Source of the DNA: Eleusine coracana subsp. coracana
Lineage: Eukaryota > Streptophyta > Magnoliopsida > Poales > Poaceae
Length of the DNA stretch: 64,000 nt
NCBI GenBank assembly: GCA_032690845.1
Contig: CM064421.1
Span: 44,522,963-44,586,962, forward strand
Reading direction: 5' to 3'
Both the position numbers and the translations under genes were made by a program. Of this stretch, positions 12,584 through 25,400 are shown piece by piece. Position 1 is the first letter of the stretch. Each line of letters starts with the position of its first letter. The notes beneath the pieces were generated by a model. It was given only the letters and a program-made list of their open reading frames with translations. It searched no databases and was not told where the DNA came from.

Positions 12584-14893
12584 CCATGTGGTATACAAAT
12601 ATAGGTCAATCTGTTTGCTAAATGTAAGTTAAAAAAAATTTCTAAGGTTTTGAACAATAGAGTGGCGCAAATAGCAAACAAGCTGATCTCACCTTCTCCA
12701 TCAGCATTTATCCCAAGCTGTTTTATTCTAGATGGAGTAGTGACCTTAGATGAGGCTCTGCATGAAATTAATAGGAAAAAAAGTAATGCAGTCATCTTAA
12801 AATTAGACTTTGATAAATCTTACGACAAGGTGAAATGGCCTTTTATCCAACAGTCTCTTAGAGTTAAAGGATTTGCACCTAAGTGGTGTCACTGGATTAG
12901 TAAGATAGTGAAAAAGGGGAGTGTTACGGTAAAATTTAATGATGACATAGGTCATTTCTTTCAAACAAAGAAGGGAGTAAGGCAAGGGGATCCTATCTCC
13001 CTGATGCTTTTCAATTTAGTTGTAGACTTCCTTTCTATTATCCTAGATCAGGCAAAAGAACAGGGTCTCTTTAGCGGTGTAATTGCTCATCTAGTTGATG
13101 AAGGGCTATCCATTTTGTAGTATGCCGATGACACAATTATATTGTTAGAACATGGTTTTGAGAAAGCCAGGAATGTCAAACTATTGCTACGTGCTTTTGC
13201 ACAACTTTCTGGTCTAAAAATTAATTTCCATAAGATTGAAAATTTTCGTTATAGGCAAGCAATGGATTTTCAACAAGAGTATGCTCAAATTTTTGGTTGT
13301 GAGCTGGGTGCTTTACCATTTCATTATTTGGGGATACTGATGCATCACCGTAGATTAGCTAACTCAGATTGGAATCACATTCTAGAGCATATCCAGAAGC
13401 GTCTTAGTTGCTAGAAAAGCAAGATGCTCTCAGTGGGTGGTCACCTTACTTTAATTAACTCGCTGCTTAGCAGCTTACTGATGTTCATGTTCTTCTTTTT
13501 TGAGGTCTCGGAAGGAGTTTTGTATAAGATAGACTATTATAGATCTTGTTTTTTTCTCGCAAAATAAGGGTCATAAGAAAAAGTATCGTCTCTCAAAGTG
13601 GAGTATTTTGTGTACTCCTAAAGACCAATGGGGTATGGGTATAGTGAATTTAAAATCCAAAAAATGTGTTTACTCGGTAAATGGTTGTTTAGACTAGTCA
13701 ATAGTGATGGATCTGGCAACAAATTCTTTGCCGTAAGTATTTATCCTCCAAAACATTGTCTCAGGTAGAACATGTTCCTGGAGACTCTTATTTTTGGTCT
13801 TGCCTTTTGGAGGTAAAAAGAGACTTCTTTTGTTTTGAGTCTTTTCGTCTAGGTGACGGATCCAAAACTAGGTTCTGGGAGGACTTATGGATTGGCAACA
13901 CCAGTTTTAGGGATAGATTTCCAAACCTATATAATATTGTATCTCTAAAAATGCAACAGTTCAATCAGTTCTTTCTTCTAACCCCCCTTAATATTTCTTT
14001 TCGAAGAGCTTTAGTGGGCCAAAATTTGGTGGTGTGGCATCAATTAGTATTATCAGTACTTTAGGTCAACCTATCTAATCATAGTGATTCATTTATATGG
14101 TCGGTGCATCAAAATGGCTCTTTCTCTATGAAATCCATATATTTAGCAATGAACACTACTCAAGCTTTGCCTTATACCATGAATCTTTGGAGAATTAAAG
14201 TACCTCTCAAGATTAAAGTGTTTCTTTGGTACTTATTTAAAGGTGTTATCTTAACAAAAGATAATTTAGAGAGAAGAAACTAGAACGGGAGTGTCAAGTG
14301 TTGTTTTTGTAATTTGAATGAGAGTATACAACATTTGTTTTTTGAATGCCCTTTGGCCCGCTTTATTTGTCATGTGATTTTTTGTGCATCTAATCTACCA
14401 CCTCCACAAAACCTCCATCATATGTTTGATGACTGGTTAGGAGGCATGGTTGTGACAAAAAAAAAAGATTCATTTGGAGTGGGGTGACAAGTTTATATTG
14501 GTCTATGTGGCTAAGTCAAAATGATGTGATTTTTAATAAGATGATGACATCCTCCTTTTTGCAGGTTCTTTTCAAGGGGACCTATTGGACCTGACTCTGG
14601 TCCATCCTTTTGAGAGAGGAGGATCATCCGTTGATGAAGATGGCTGCTAGAATACTAGATATAGTGGCCATGGAGATTTTCGCTCACAATGGGTGGCGTT
14701 TCTCCAACAGACTTACTTTTTAGCTCTAAATAATGGATTCAAACTTTGTGTTTCAAATACCATGGTTTGGTGGTGTTTTCTATGTTTTCCTTGATCTCGT
14801 TGTAATAATCTGGTGTTACATGTATTGGTCGATACAGAGGTCAGAATATTAAGTTAATATATTCTCTTTTCTAAAAAACCCATGTGGTATACA
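12584..14893 (+). mobile_element. 5'-truncated LINE (non-LTR retrotransposon) with 14-bp target-site duplication
   Basis: The body (12598-14879) is flanked by the identical 14-mer CCATGTGGTATACA at 12584-12597 and 14880-14893. It ends in a short A-rich tail (CTAAAAAAC). It encodes the plant LINE reverse transcriptase from just before the palm (LKLDFDKSYDKV, GVRQGDPIS, YADD) and the C-terminal zinc-finger region typical of plant LINEs. The endonuclease half is absent, so integration was 5'-truncated. Several in-frame stops mean it is dead. Confidence 0.9.
12638..14390 (+). pseudogene. LINE reverse transcriptase remnant
   Basis: Readable RT sequence starts near 12638 (VLNNRVAQIANKL) and runs in frame to a TAG at 13118-13120. 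That stop lies immediately before the catalytic YADD codons at 13121-13132. The continuation (13133-13414) holds the LKINFHK motif after YADD and ends in another stop. Further blocks (13756-14064, then about 14098-14390) carry the C-terminal domain with WRIKVPLKIKVFLW and a CCFC...H...C zinc finger. At least three stops and frame changes break it. It belongs to the LINE flanked by the 14-bp duplication. Confidence 0.9.
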
Positions 14894-15065
14894 GTTGTTT
14901 AATCAATATCATTCTCCAATGCTCATGGTATATATAGTGCGACGATGATAGACACATTAATTACCTGGCATCACCACACAATGTATTGATCCGCTTCCCT
15001 TCTTTACTTTTAAGAGGAAATTAAGTTGTAGTCTCATACTCATGTTACACCACTTAGTTTTCATG

Positions 15066-15573
15066 ATTTTTTCATGGATTAATTACATAAACCATCTCAT
15101 ATGTCACTTGAAGTTGTTTGAGATTCTCATCTATAAGTCTTTTTTTGTTGAGAATCCTTAGATCACCCCCCTACTTTATTCACACATGTCTAATTGATTT
15201 CTTATATTTAACTGAAATTTAAATAAGTTTAACATTATTAATGTTTTTAACTAAGTTAAATTCAATCATAAAAATGTACCCAAATCTCAAATTATCTGTG
15301 ACAACGTTCAAACTCTAATTGACATCTTTTGCTACATATTCTCTAATAAAACATGAAGATTGTATTTTCAAAATTATGTAAGTTTGATAAGAACACTATT
15401 GGCTATTCCAAATAAACAAAAATGGGTTGAATCAATTAAATACGTGCAAGTTCGGGTAGTTTTTGCAATAAAAGTTAGTGAATGGCTGGTTATTTGTAAC
15501 AAAAAACTCATGGGTGGAATCTCAAACTCCAAGTGAGATATGAGGTGTGCTGTGCAATTATCCCATTTTTCAT
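15066..15573. mobile_element. Mutator-like MITE
   Basis: Body 15076-15564 (489 bp). The first about 75 bp (GGATTAATTACATAAACC...) match, with scattered differences, the reverse complement of the last 75 bp (GGGATAATTGCACAGCACACC...). The flanks are ATTTTTTCAT on the left and ATTTTTCAT on the right, a 9-bp duplication with one T difference, as expected for Mutator-like elements. There is no coding capacity. Confidence 0.7.
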
Positions 15574-18334
15574 TAGCAAATAATGAAATTAGGGCACGTG
15601 TGTTAGTTGTCCATGTGACTCATATGATGCTGAAGTGGACAGGGAAACTAATACGTACTTCTCCTAAAAGGAAGAAGGTCAGACTAAGGCAATCTATAAT
15701 ATACTCCTTGAAAACACAAAAGTTCCGTTCCCCAAAGATTTAACAAATAACAGAACCCGGAAATACATCGATTCACAGTGTGAAAGCATGGTTAATTGTG
15801 AGTCGATGAAGAAATATTATTGCCAGATGACCTGAAAGGGCCGGGATAACCAACCACCCATTGCTGTCATTGTCCCAGTAGAACCTCTTGAATCACGTTT
15901 ATGTACATATGAATTAATGATACTACCTACTTTCTCATCATGCTTTTATTTATTAAAAGTCATATTGACTAGCTCGGTCTACCCTGACATGTGTTACGAA
16001 TCCATTAGGTATGTGACCCATCACTTAAACTACTCTCAATCACGCATACTAGACTGCTGCTGGCTCTCGTTAACTAGTGTTCAATTCGTGTGTTTTAAGT
16101 AATTATAGCCTCAATAGGTCTTGGGTCGTATAATAATTAAAAAATGTGACTGCTTTAGAAAGGATAAAATAATTAATTAACTGTATACTGAAGTATCACA
16201 GCAATATTTTTTCGTGAAAATAATTATGGTTACTAATATGAACTACTTTCTAAAAATGTAGTCTAATGAACTAGATTTTGATCTCAAAGATACTATTTAT
16301 GTTTTTAGATGTCTTCTTCCAAAAAAAATTGTATCATTACTTATATTACACGTTAGTTTAATAGTATGAAAGGGTTAGTAATAACTAATTTATATGAATC
16401 AAAGGAACCGTAATACTTAACTCTATTAACAGAGTCGTGTAGTACAAATGTGTCGTACATTATGCATTATCAAAGGAAAACCTCTAGAAAGCTTGCTATT
16501 TTTCGTTCCTCTTTCATCATGATATATGTCATCTTCATATATCCCAAATGCAATTGGAAACTTTTATATGGCTTGTTAGTCATCGTCTCTACATGCGTGG
16601 TTTTTTCCTCGTTTTTTTTAACTTCTGAACACGTCTCTTTTGATAGTGTTTTCAAGATGCTACCGAGATGAATGTTAATATTTTTCCCATCATTGCACAT
16701 GAACCTCGTGGTTCTGCGTGTGTTCCAAACAAGAGACGGTGCCATGTGGCTTCATTAGGTCGATATTAAGCGATTGTCTCTTTTGTTGAATATGGTGCTC
16801 TTACATATTCCTACTACATTTCCTTACAGGGATATAACTTCTACATACCAAAATTTATTTGTTATTTTTGGATAATAGGATCGGACCTCTATTAGTTCAT
16901 TGAAAGGTGAAACTAGAGGGGAACTTCGTTTTCTATTATCTGACGCCGCCAGTAATATCCAAGTTGGACTTGTATACCTCGGATCGACGGTGACGCATTG
17001 TTGACCAAGTGGCCAGACTCTTCACCCGACCTATAATGAAAGGTAATTGGATTAGATTCAGCTACATACGTGCACGATAGGTCATCAGTAAACAGTACAT
17101 ACATCGATCACTCTAGTGTTTTATGCAGTGTTGTCAACGGAGACCCGTGGCACTATGTATGTGATAGGTGATACTATAGGCAACGTGAGAAATTAACTCA
17201 TTGTAGATGATGAAGATCGAATAATGACGTGATGCAGGAAATGTTGTGGCCGACACACATGATTTTGGTTGCGCAGTTATATATATGGATGCCTGGTGGT
17301 GGAACGCATCATAAGCCATAAGTGATGACAGCTCCGTCGTCCTTATTCGCTAATGGCACACCCCCTCTCGCTTATTCGCCATGAAATTAAGCTGATGCTA
17401 CAAAGATGTTCTGGTCCCTCCTTATTGATTTGGTAGTCTAATTTGTACTTTATCGTCCTTTGTTTCAGAGCAAGCAAGCCGGAGTACTGTACGTGCACTG
17501 GAAGCAATGCCCACCGGTAGGTTGCATGTTACTACAATCATTAAAAAGAAATTAATCATAATCCAAATTAGGACGAAGCGTGGTCATTTGCATCGCCTCT
17601 CTTATGCAGGACTGCGTACTCCGACAGTCCCACTTCACTACTGCCCGTCAGTGTTTGCTATCGAGTAATAATATAATGCGGAGATCTTTTACTGTGTTTG
17701 CTAATATTGTGGACCGTCCATTCCCTTCTAATCCAATGTTTTATAACTAAAGATACCAACTAAAAAGTATTTAAACATAGATGAAGATACTTAAATATTA
17801 GGGGTAAGGAGGTAACTTCACTCGTTGACTTATCTGAAATGTTAGAGACAACAGACAAGGAAACCAATCAATTGCGTGATTATCTCTTTTCTTACATTGT
17901 TTTGATAAGATTTACTTGATATAATTTTTTTCTTTTCCGCTAGACGATGCAAGTTCATACATTTTTACTAATTTGGATGTATAGGAGAAATATTTAGGAT
18001 AACTCATAGTTTTTTTTTTTGCATAGTTTGATTAAAATTTACTCATTACAATTGTTTGTTCTCCAAACTCACCTTATGCTCTTTGATCTGTCTTATCATG
18101 TATTTCTTGCATTCGATCTCAAACATTCTAATCCAACACTCCAGCTCTTCTAATTTTCTATGCCATATTCCCATAATCATTCAAGGCATGAGAAAATGAG
18201 AAATCAAATAGAAAATCAAGTGTATCATTATTCCCATAATCATTCGAGGCATGAGAAATTGAGTAACCAAACAGAAAATAAGTATATTAATTTCCTTATA
18301 GAATGTACTAATATATAGCTCTTATGTTGTCACG

Positions 18335-18370
<36 letters not shown>

Positions 18371-18389
18371 TAAAGGTGAGGATCTTAGT
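15574..18389. other. AT-rich intergenic region without recognisable gene
   Basis: Open frames here are short and show no family motif. The GA microsatellite near 18338-18367 is the only distinct structure I can name. Confidence 0.5.
18338..18367 (+). repeat. (GA)n microsatellite
   Basis: About 14 uninterrupted GA units just outside the Stowaway that begins at 18392. Confidence 0.85.
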
Positions 18390-19314
18390 TACTCACTCTA
18401 TTCATATTTAGATGTTATTTTAGAGTTGAGCACAAAAAATAAGAAAAAGTAAAAAGATGGATGCACTGAAAATAAGAAAGAGATAGATAGATATAGAGAT
18501 ATAGTAGGAAAAGAGAAGGCCAAATTTGCTCATAGACACTCTTCAATGTTAGTCTTTGCTAGTGGACACTACTCAAGTTTGGTTTTGCTAATGGACACTA
18601 TTGAAATATGTTAATTGGCTAAAAGACACTCAAGTCATTAGAATATGACTTTTTCTTGTATGAGGAAGAGACAGGGTTTATAAATAACCATATTGTCCTT
18701 ATAATCACTTTTAACACAAGTAATTATATTTATTAAAAATAATAATTAAACGCTCTATTATGAAACACGTAAGCACATATTCACTAAAAATATTTTATTT
18801 TTTAAAACCTTATTGATTATAACTTAGAATTTGGATAAAGTTGGTCATATAAATATGTCATGACACAAACTAGTATTGAAATATAATAATAGAGCTTATG
18901 AAAAATAATTAATACTTATAAAAATATTAAAAATTCTTTAAATATTTAATAACACTTATATGCATTATATAATTACTAAAAATTTGATACATGACAAATA
19001 TGTTAAAATGGGTTGCAAGGGTAATATGGTCATTTTTAAATTAATGTCTCTCCTCAATGCATGAAAAGTCATATTCTAAAGTCTTGAATGTCTATTAGCT
19101 AATTGCCACAATTTAATAGTGTCCATTGGCAAAACCAAATTTGAGTAGTGTCCTATGGCAAAGACCAACATTGAAGAGTGTCCATGAGCAAATTTGGCCA
19201 AAAGAGAATATTGTATTGGGAAGAGAGAAAAGTGCATTGGGAAGCGAGAATGACATGTAATTGGAGAAAAGTTGGAAATCTTAGAATGACATGTAAATGT
19301 GAACGGAGGGAGTA
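18390..19314. mobile_element. Stowaway-like MITE, split by a nested Mutator-like MITE
   Basis: The left end CTCACTCTATTCATATTTAG (18392 on) and the reverse complement of the right end, CTCCCTCCGTTCACATTTAC, are the two arms of a Stowaway terminal inverted repeat. Similarity continues inward for about 40 bp. Each outer end touches TA (18390-18391, 19313-19314), the Stowaway target duplication. With the inner insertion removed the element would be about 230 bp. Confidence 0.75.
18509..19208. mobile_element. Mutator-like MITE with long TIRs and perfect 9-bp duplication
   Basis: Body 18518-19199 (682 bp). Terminal inverted repeats of about 180-200 bp begin GGCCAAATTTGCTCATAGAC and GGCCAAATTTGCTCATGGAC. 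The flanks AAAAGAGAA at 18509-18517 and 19200-19208 are identical. Long TIRs plus a 9-bp duplication identify a non-autonomous Mutator-like element. The interior is AT-rich and non-coding. Confidence 0.92.
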
Positions 19315-21960
19315 CTATATTAGTACCTATTTGTTATCCACTATAATAATTTCTATTCTATAACTTGCCCTTCTCTTAATCAACGGTTCAGATTGTAGTA
19401 TCTCTTGATATCTTCAGACACCTCCTTACAAACACCATAAAAGATCTCTATAATGTGTCTACACATGGGTATATATAGCTCAGTCTGCAATCGAACATTC
19501 CTATATATGATGCATATGCGGAGATCACAGTGCTGATCATCACTTGATGAGCTTCCCCAGATATGATACAAGAGTAGTATAGTATTTATTAAGCTGTGTT
19601 CTATCAGTCTAGCACATGCGTATGTGCACTTTTTCTGGCATCAAGGAACAATTAATGAACCATATATAACTGAAGATCAACCAAGCTAGCGCAATGGAAA
19701 ATTGCCGGCATTTTCATTTATAAGAAGAAATAGAGTTTGTTATGCACGAGGTCGCGCAATAATAACATAGTTGCTTCATGAGCACGATCTGAAGCAACAA
19801 GTCCAAAGGCTATATATTATTCGCTATTTGAATCAACAAACACCATTGCTAGCTAGATTTCTTGCCCCAGCTGCGCACCAAAGTCCACAAGTTCACCTCC
19901 TCCTTTATATCATCCATGATGCATTGGATTGTATTCTCTACTTTTGCTTGAAAATGCAGGCTTGCGCTCCTTCCAAATTCCCCAAACTACCGCAATGACG
20001 AGCGAGCGCAACCCTTTCATTCTCTTGGCAGTAGAATCGTTCGTCACATGTGGATAATGCATGTGTCTATTTGGTCCACCAAGGCAACTGGACGTGCAAT
20101 GACCTACATAGCGCAAAGTAGCTTTATATAGGCTTCTTTCTGACGACATTTTATGCCGGACCGCTTATTAATGTTCTGCAATCTAGGATATGCCGCATTG
20201 CATTATAGTTTTCTGTCTCTTTTAAATGGGTCCATTTCCATGTGTGCCGAAAATTCAAAGGGCAGCTCTAGCTAGTTGATGATTTGTTTGAAGGGGAGTC
20301 TCGACAAGTGGGTGTGCTGAATAACACCACAATACAACACTCACTTGACACACACATATCAGAGAAATTTCTTTTGTTGAAAAAAAAGGACAGAGTGTTA
20401 ATATTCTTGCATACGCACGCATCGATCCACGCTGCCTTTACATAAAATACAGTAGATGGAACGACGCGTCGTCAGGCAGTAAAATTTAAATATATGAGGA
20501 TCAATGGGGACACGCAGGTTATACGACAGCACTTGACAGGATCAAACGACAAGGTTGTTGTCACGCACATGTTTCAGATTGGGATCGGTAAAGATACGCG
20601 TCTTATTCTAGCCAAATCAAACTAAAGTTTGTGATCACTGCCTTCAATTGAAATGGGTCACTTTTGACTCTCCGTCCAAGTGATTTGATAGGATCCCAGT
20701 CACCACATAGACAAGCACAACGAATTAGACACAGTCATTCATGTTATTGTCCTTCAGATGTGATACGCGTACGGCTCTCCCTGTTACAATAGTCTCGTGA
20801 GATGATTGTAACCCAATTTTGAGGTACGGCATCTTTATTCGCCAAAGAAAAAAAATGCTGGCAAATGATGTGTATCATGAACCACACATTTCGCTCACAA
20901 ACCAGCAAATAATCATCGGAGTATATATATATGTTAGCACTTGGCTTCGGATATCATTAGATCCTACACTCTTAAAAATATAGTGTATTTCAACTAAATT
21001 GGAAGAGTGAATGTAAATCTGATCACCCAAATATACGTTATATATCACTGATCAATAAATACATCCATTATCACAAATTAACAACAATGAAAGACATCAA
21101 AAAAAAATTCTAGCAATATCTATTTATTAGCTAATGAATAAAATAAAATAATTTTATGGTTTAACATCATAGTGTGACCTGACTAACCACAATTTATTTA
21201 ACATCTAGCTCCGTCACTGCTTTGAAAACACAACTGACGTCCACATATGTCAATATATTATAGGGATTGAACTAAAATCATGTCTATTTAACCTATAGTT
21301 AAGTTATATGTATTAAAAAATAGTTCAATTATTTTAAGTAAGATAACTCTGTATTATGAGAATATGAGACCTACATCACATCCGAATCCAAGTTTAGGGA
21401 CCTAGATTTATATTTAGAGAGTATAAAGATCTAGATGACATCTGAGCCTAAGTTTAGTGACTTAGAACTCTAATTTGAGAGTAAAGGGACCTAAATGACA
21501 CACTCGAACAAGTTTAAGGACTGGCCATACACTTTACTCAAAATATAATAATTGTTGTAAATTAATTTATAGGAATCCACAATATATGGCACCTATTAAT
21601 AGGGACTTATTAATTTTCAGTTGATTGAAAATATGGGTAATTTTCAATCACTGCTTTGAGTCATCAGATCTAGATCTAACAGTTTATGATTATTATATAA
21701 AAAATTTTATACAAAAAAAATTAAAATACAAAGTAACAAATTATTGACTGAAAGCTTTTAGTCGATTGAAAGTAAATATGCTATTAATAAGGGGCAATTG
21801 GAAACAATCTTTGTTCCAGTCCACAAATGATAGGCATCCAATTTCGATGGGATGGATATTGTTCTCTTCAACCTAAACGCATTTAAGCTCTTAATGATTT
21901 CTCTCTCCGTTATGCTCCGCCCAGCTTACCACAATTTGGCAGCCATTTCTTGCCGTGTCT
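19315..21960. other. Intergenic region without recognisable gene
   Basis: No family motif in any frame. A weak tandem repeat lies at 21367-21530. Near 21205 the string CTAGCTCCGTCACTG resembles a lone hAT-type MITE end; no partner seen. Confidence 0.45.
21367..21530 (+). repeat. Imperfect tandem repeat, unit about 57 bp
   Basis: Three diverged copies share the core AAGTTTAGGGACCTAGAT...GAGAGTA(T)AA.GA.CTA.ATGACA. This resembles the imperfect repeats found in old LTRs, but I cannot assign it to an element. Confidence 0.55.
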
Positions 21961-22224
21961 CACAACGGGAAAACGGCTAGTTGCCGAGTGCGGGGCATTT
22001 TTTTCCCTGCCGTTACCGTTACTGCCTACTTTATTTTGACAAGTGCAGGGCTGGACACTCATCAAAGCTTTGCCGAGTGGTTGATAAAAAAACACTCGAC
22101 AAAGACCACTTTGCCGGCACTTTGTTGGACGAGTGTTGCACTCGGCAAAGACTTTGTTGAGTGTTTTACTACCTTTGTCGAGTGCTCTAGACACTCGGTA
22201 AAGCGTGGATTTCCTGTAGTGTCT
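21958..22224. mobile_element. CACTA mini-element with 3-bp duplication
   Basis: Body 21961-22221 (261 bp). The right end, read inward on the minus strand, is CACTACAGGAAATCCACG. The left end is CACAACGGGAAAACGG, a one-base decay of CACTA. Sub-terminal copies of CTTTGCCGAGTG-like 12-mers in both orientations are the usual transposase-binding repeats. TCT flanks both sides (21958-21960, 22222-22224). There is no transposase. Confidence 0.85.
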
Positions 22225-22266
22225 CGCTATCATAGCTGTTCCTGCCACTTCCGTAATGGTAACTAA

Positions 22267-22488
22267 TACTTCATCCGTTCTAAAATAATAATATTTTAGC
22301 TTTAGATATGAGAATTAATTAAGAAGAAATATAAAAGATGGATACATAGAAAATGAGAAGAAGAAAGATAAAAATAATGATATATTAAAAAATAAAGAGA
22401 AAAAATTACATAAAAAAATGAGAATGCTAATTAGGTTTTTAAAAATAAAGTTTATTAAAATACCAATTATTTTAAGATGGAGGGAGTA
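22267..22488. mobile_element. Stowaway MITE
   Basis: Body 22269-22486 (218 bp) between TA dinucleotides. The left end CTTCATCCGTTCTAAAATAA pairs with the reverse complement of the right end, CTCCCTCCATCTTAAAATAA. It lies only 45 bp from the CACTA mini-element. Confidence 0.85.
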
Positions 22489-25400
22489 TGTGTTACTCCC
22501 CGCATTGGTGCTAGCACACCGATGATCCTTTGCCTCCCACCACAACCCTACTTTAATTGTCAAGTCGTCCTGCCTCCATAAATTCATGCACCTGGCCTTA
22601 TAAGTTTGGTTAAAATCAAATATTTTTAACTTAAACAATATCTATAAAAAATATAATACTTGAAATTGCAAGAGTTATATACTACGTGATATCATTTATA
22701 TATCTATATATTGTCAATATGTATGATTTCTTTTCCATTGCTGGCATTTAAAATTAAAAATATTTTATTTTGGTCAAACACAGAAATATATACTTCTCTA
22801 TTTCATTTTTCTTGTCGTTAGAACAAACTCATTAGTATAAATTTGCACTAGCTATCTTGTCGTACAACAAGATTTTCGAAAAGGAGGGAATACTTATTAT
22901 GGAATTGGCAGTCGAGTACAACTATTGTTCGCACATGGTCGGAGGTAGGGAACAAGTAATCATGCTCCAATACCTAATCCATATTCGTAGGTCCAGAAGA
23001 CAGCACTAGTCGTAGGCAGCTACGACAGTTGATTTTCGGATGAGACGACGATGATGAGGCCATCTTTTCATAACACATCTTTAATCTCTCTTTTTTTTCT
23101 TCTTTTCTTTACGAGAGACGGAGAGAGGAACATCGTTCTTTCTTGCTACAAATTGGTTATGGCTGCCAGCCGCACGCGGTACATCAACCTGACGCCGCCC
23201 TGTCTAATATGCGTTACGGATGTCTCCCGTGGGGTCACTGGTCAGGGCATGCGATGCGTTTAGTGCGTGCATACTCGAACGCACGCAGGGGAACACGGAA
23301 ATGGCGAGCTCTGTGTGCACACAGGACAGGTCCACTTTTAATTGGCAAGCACCGTCGTTGGCTAGGTGACGCACGTCTTACGCCGCTCACGCATCGGCGG
23401 TAATACGGTACGTGATTGGATCATCGCTGGACGTACGCTACGCTAGCTCGATCGCCCTGCCGCGGTTGGTGCCGCCTCCCTATCCCGCAGCGCTGTACTG
23501 TATAGGTATCATCATCAGGCGGCGACGACGGCCGCGCCCTGGAAATTAAACGAGCGCAAAGCAACGTGAGCGTGATTCATGTGCCGGCCGATCGTGATAT
23601 CAGTCGGTGACGTGACGCGTCCCGATCCCGTGTAGCAACTCCACCGACCGGCAGGCTCCCTCTCGACGTCTCGCGCTCTCTCATCTGCCCCTGCCCGCCT
23701 GTCCTCTAGTCCCTGCGCGTGATTTACGTTTTCCAAACCCATTGTGACCAGAGAAATGGTCATTCACATACACGGTGTTCCGAGATTGAGGTCTCCAAGT
23801 CAACTCGGGTAACAGTTCTGAAACACCGTGGTGACAAGCTACACTGCTACTACTGTAACTGTCGCGTTACAGCTCCAGCACAGGACTCGCTCTACAGCTG
23901 TGTTCTACCATGCATGCATGCTTTCGACAAAGATCTTTCAGGTTCATTTTCCCAGAGGATCGACACACAACTGTGAGACACGGACATCACGATATCTGAG
24001 ATATATTGCACGAGTTTTTTCTCCACATTGCTGTCGATGACTTCCTTTTTTTTTTCTTTCGCAAAGATTCAATGACAGGTCCATGCCCACATGGGAGATT
24101 ATGAACCTTGACAGGTCCATGCCCACCATGGCATTATTATTGCGCTTTTGATGTTTCATTTTCCATTTTCTTGTAAGCGCCCTATGTTCCATTTTTTTTC
24201 ATAAGGATTAAGGATTGGGGCTGTACAGGCAAGTGATTTGGGCTCCAGTTTGAGCCCACCACATGGTGGCAAGCCCAGTTCACGGTACAAGGCTCGGTCC
24301 AAAACGATAAAGGCCCTACCGTGGTCGTCAATGTATGCAGCCCAATTACGTACGCAGTAGATGATGATGATTTTTTTATAAGGGTGATGTAGCGCTCCTC
24401 GTGTTCTCAGTTGAAGAAACTGTAACTGTAAATGAGAGGTGGACATGATGTGGGAGACCGGCGGGTCGCTGCCGTGCTCCAAATGAGATACTGTATATTT
24501 TGGAGTGTATAAAGCTCGTCAAAGACAGACACCAAACATTCTGGTGCTGGTGCATGGAGAGCACGCGTAGGAAAAAAAGGGTAAAAGCGAGGGTTTGTTC
24601 CGAGATCGGTGATCCCTGATCCGCACGTTGAGCTACGTGCTGTGCTTCACTTCAGATAAGCAACTGACTTGCCGAATCGTCTGTCGTCTCCGTTTAGTCC
24701 GTCGGGTCTGGCTAAACAACGGGGGCACACGCTGCAGGCTCGCGTTAGCCAGTCCACGTACGGAAGGTAATGGCTAGGAAGCTGGGCACCATGCTTCCGG
24801 CCGGTTGTAACTCTCGTGCGGAAGACTACTAGTTCTATAGACATTGTTCTGACTAAATCTGACCTGACGTAGATGGGTTGCGAAAAGCAGTGTCGGAGTT
24901 GTCGTGATAAGGCAGAGTGCGGGAGAAGCTAAATAACAATGAGACATGGCTTTTCAGAATCGAAGGAAAAGGGAAAGCTCCAATGGCAAGGACTAAATTA
25001 AAGGTTTCCACAGTCTAGGATAAAGGTTGCTATATATTTATATACGTAAGACAATCTAATATTTTGCTTTAATCTTCATTTTATCGTTTGAGGACCACAA
25101 TGAGTGACAATCTAATATCAAGTCACTCACGGTCTAGGATAAAGCCTGCTATCTTGAGAAAATAGAATTAGTATTAAGTCACTCACTGTTCTCAAAACTC
25201 AGAAGCACGAGTTCCTGTAATGAGGCGGTGAGTTCGGAGTTCAGAAACACAAGTTGACTGCGGTGAGACGAGAAGTTCTCCAGATTATCTTTTTTTCGAA
25301 CCAATGAAGTTCTTCAGATTATCTACTGCTCAAAATAGTGTGGTCGCCTCGCCGACATCATGTCAAAGTGCGACAAGGTTGTGAGATTAAGATACGCAAA

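Noticed and set aside
23050..24900. Possible GC-rich gene in the CACTA-desaturase spacer
   Set aside because: Open frames on both strands have no recognisable product and no coherent exon chain.
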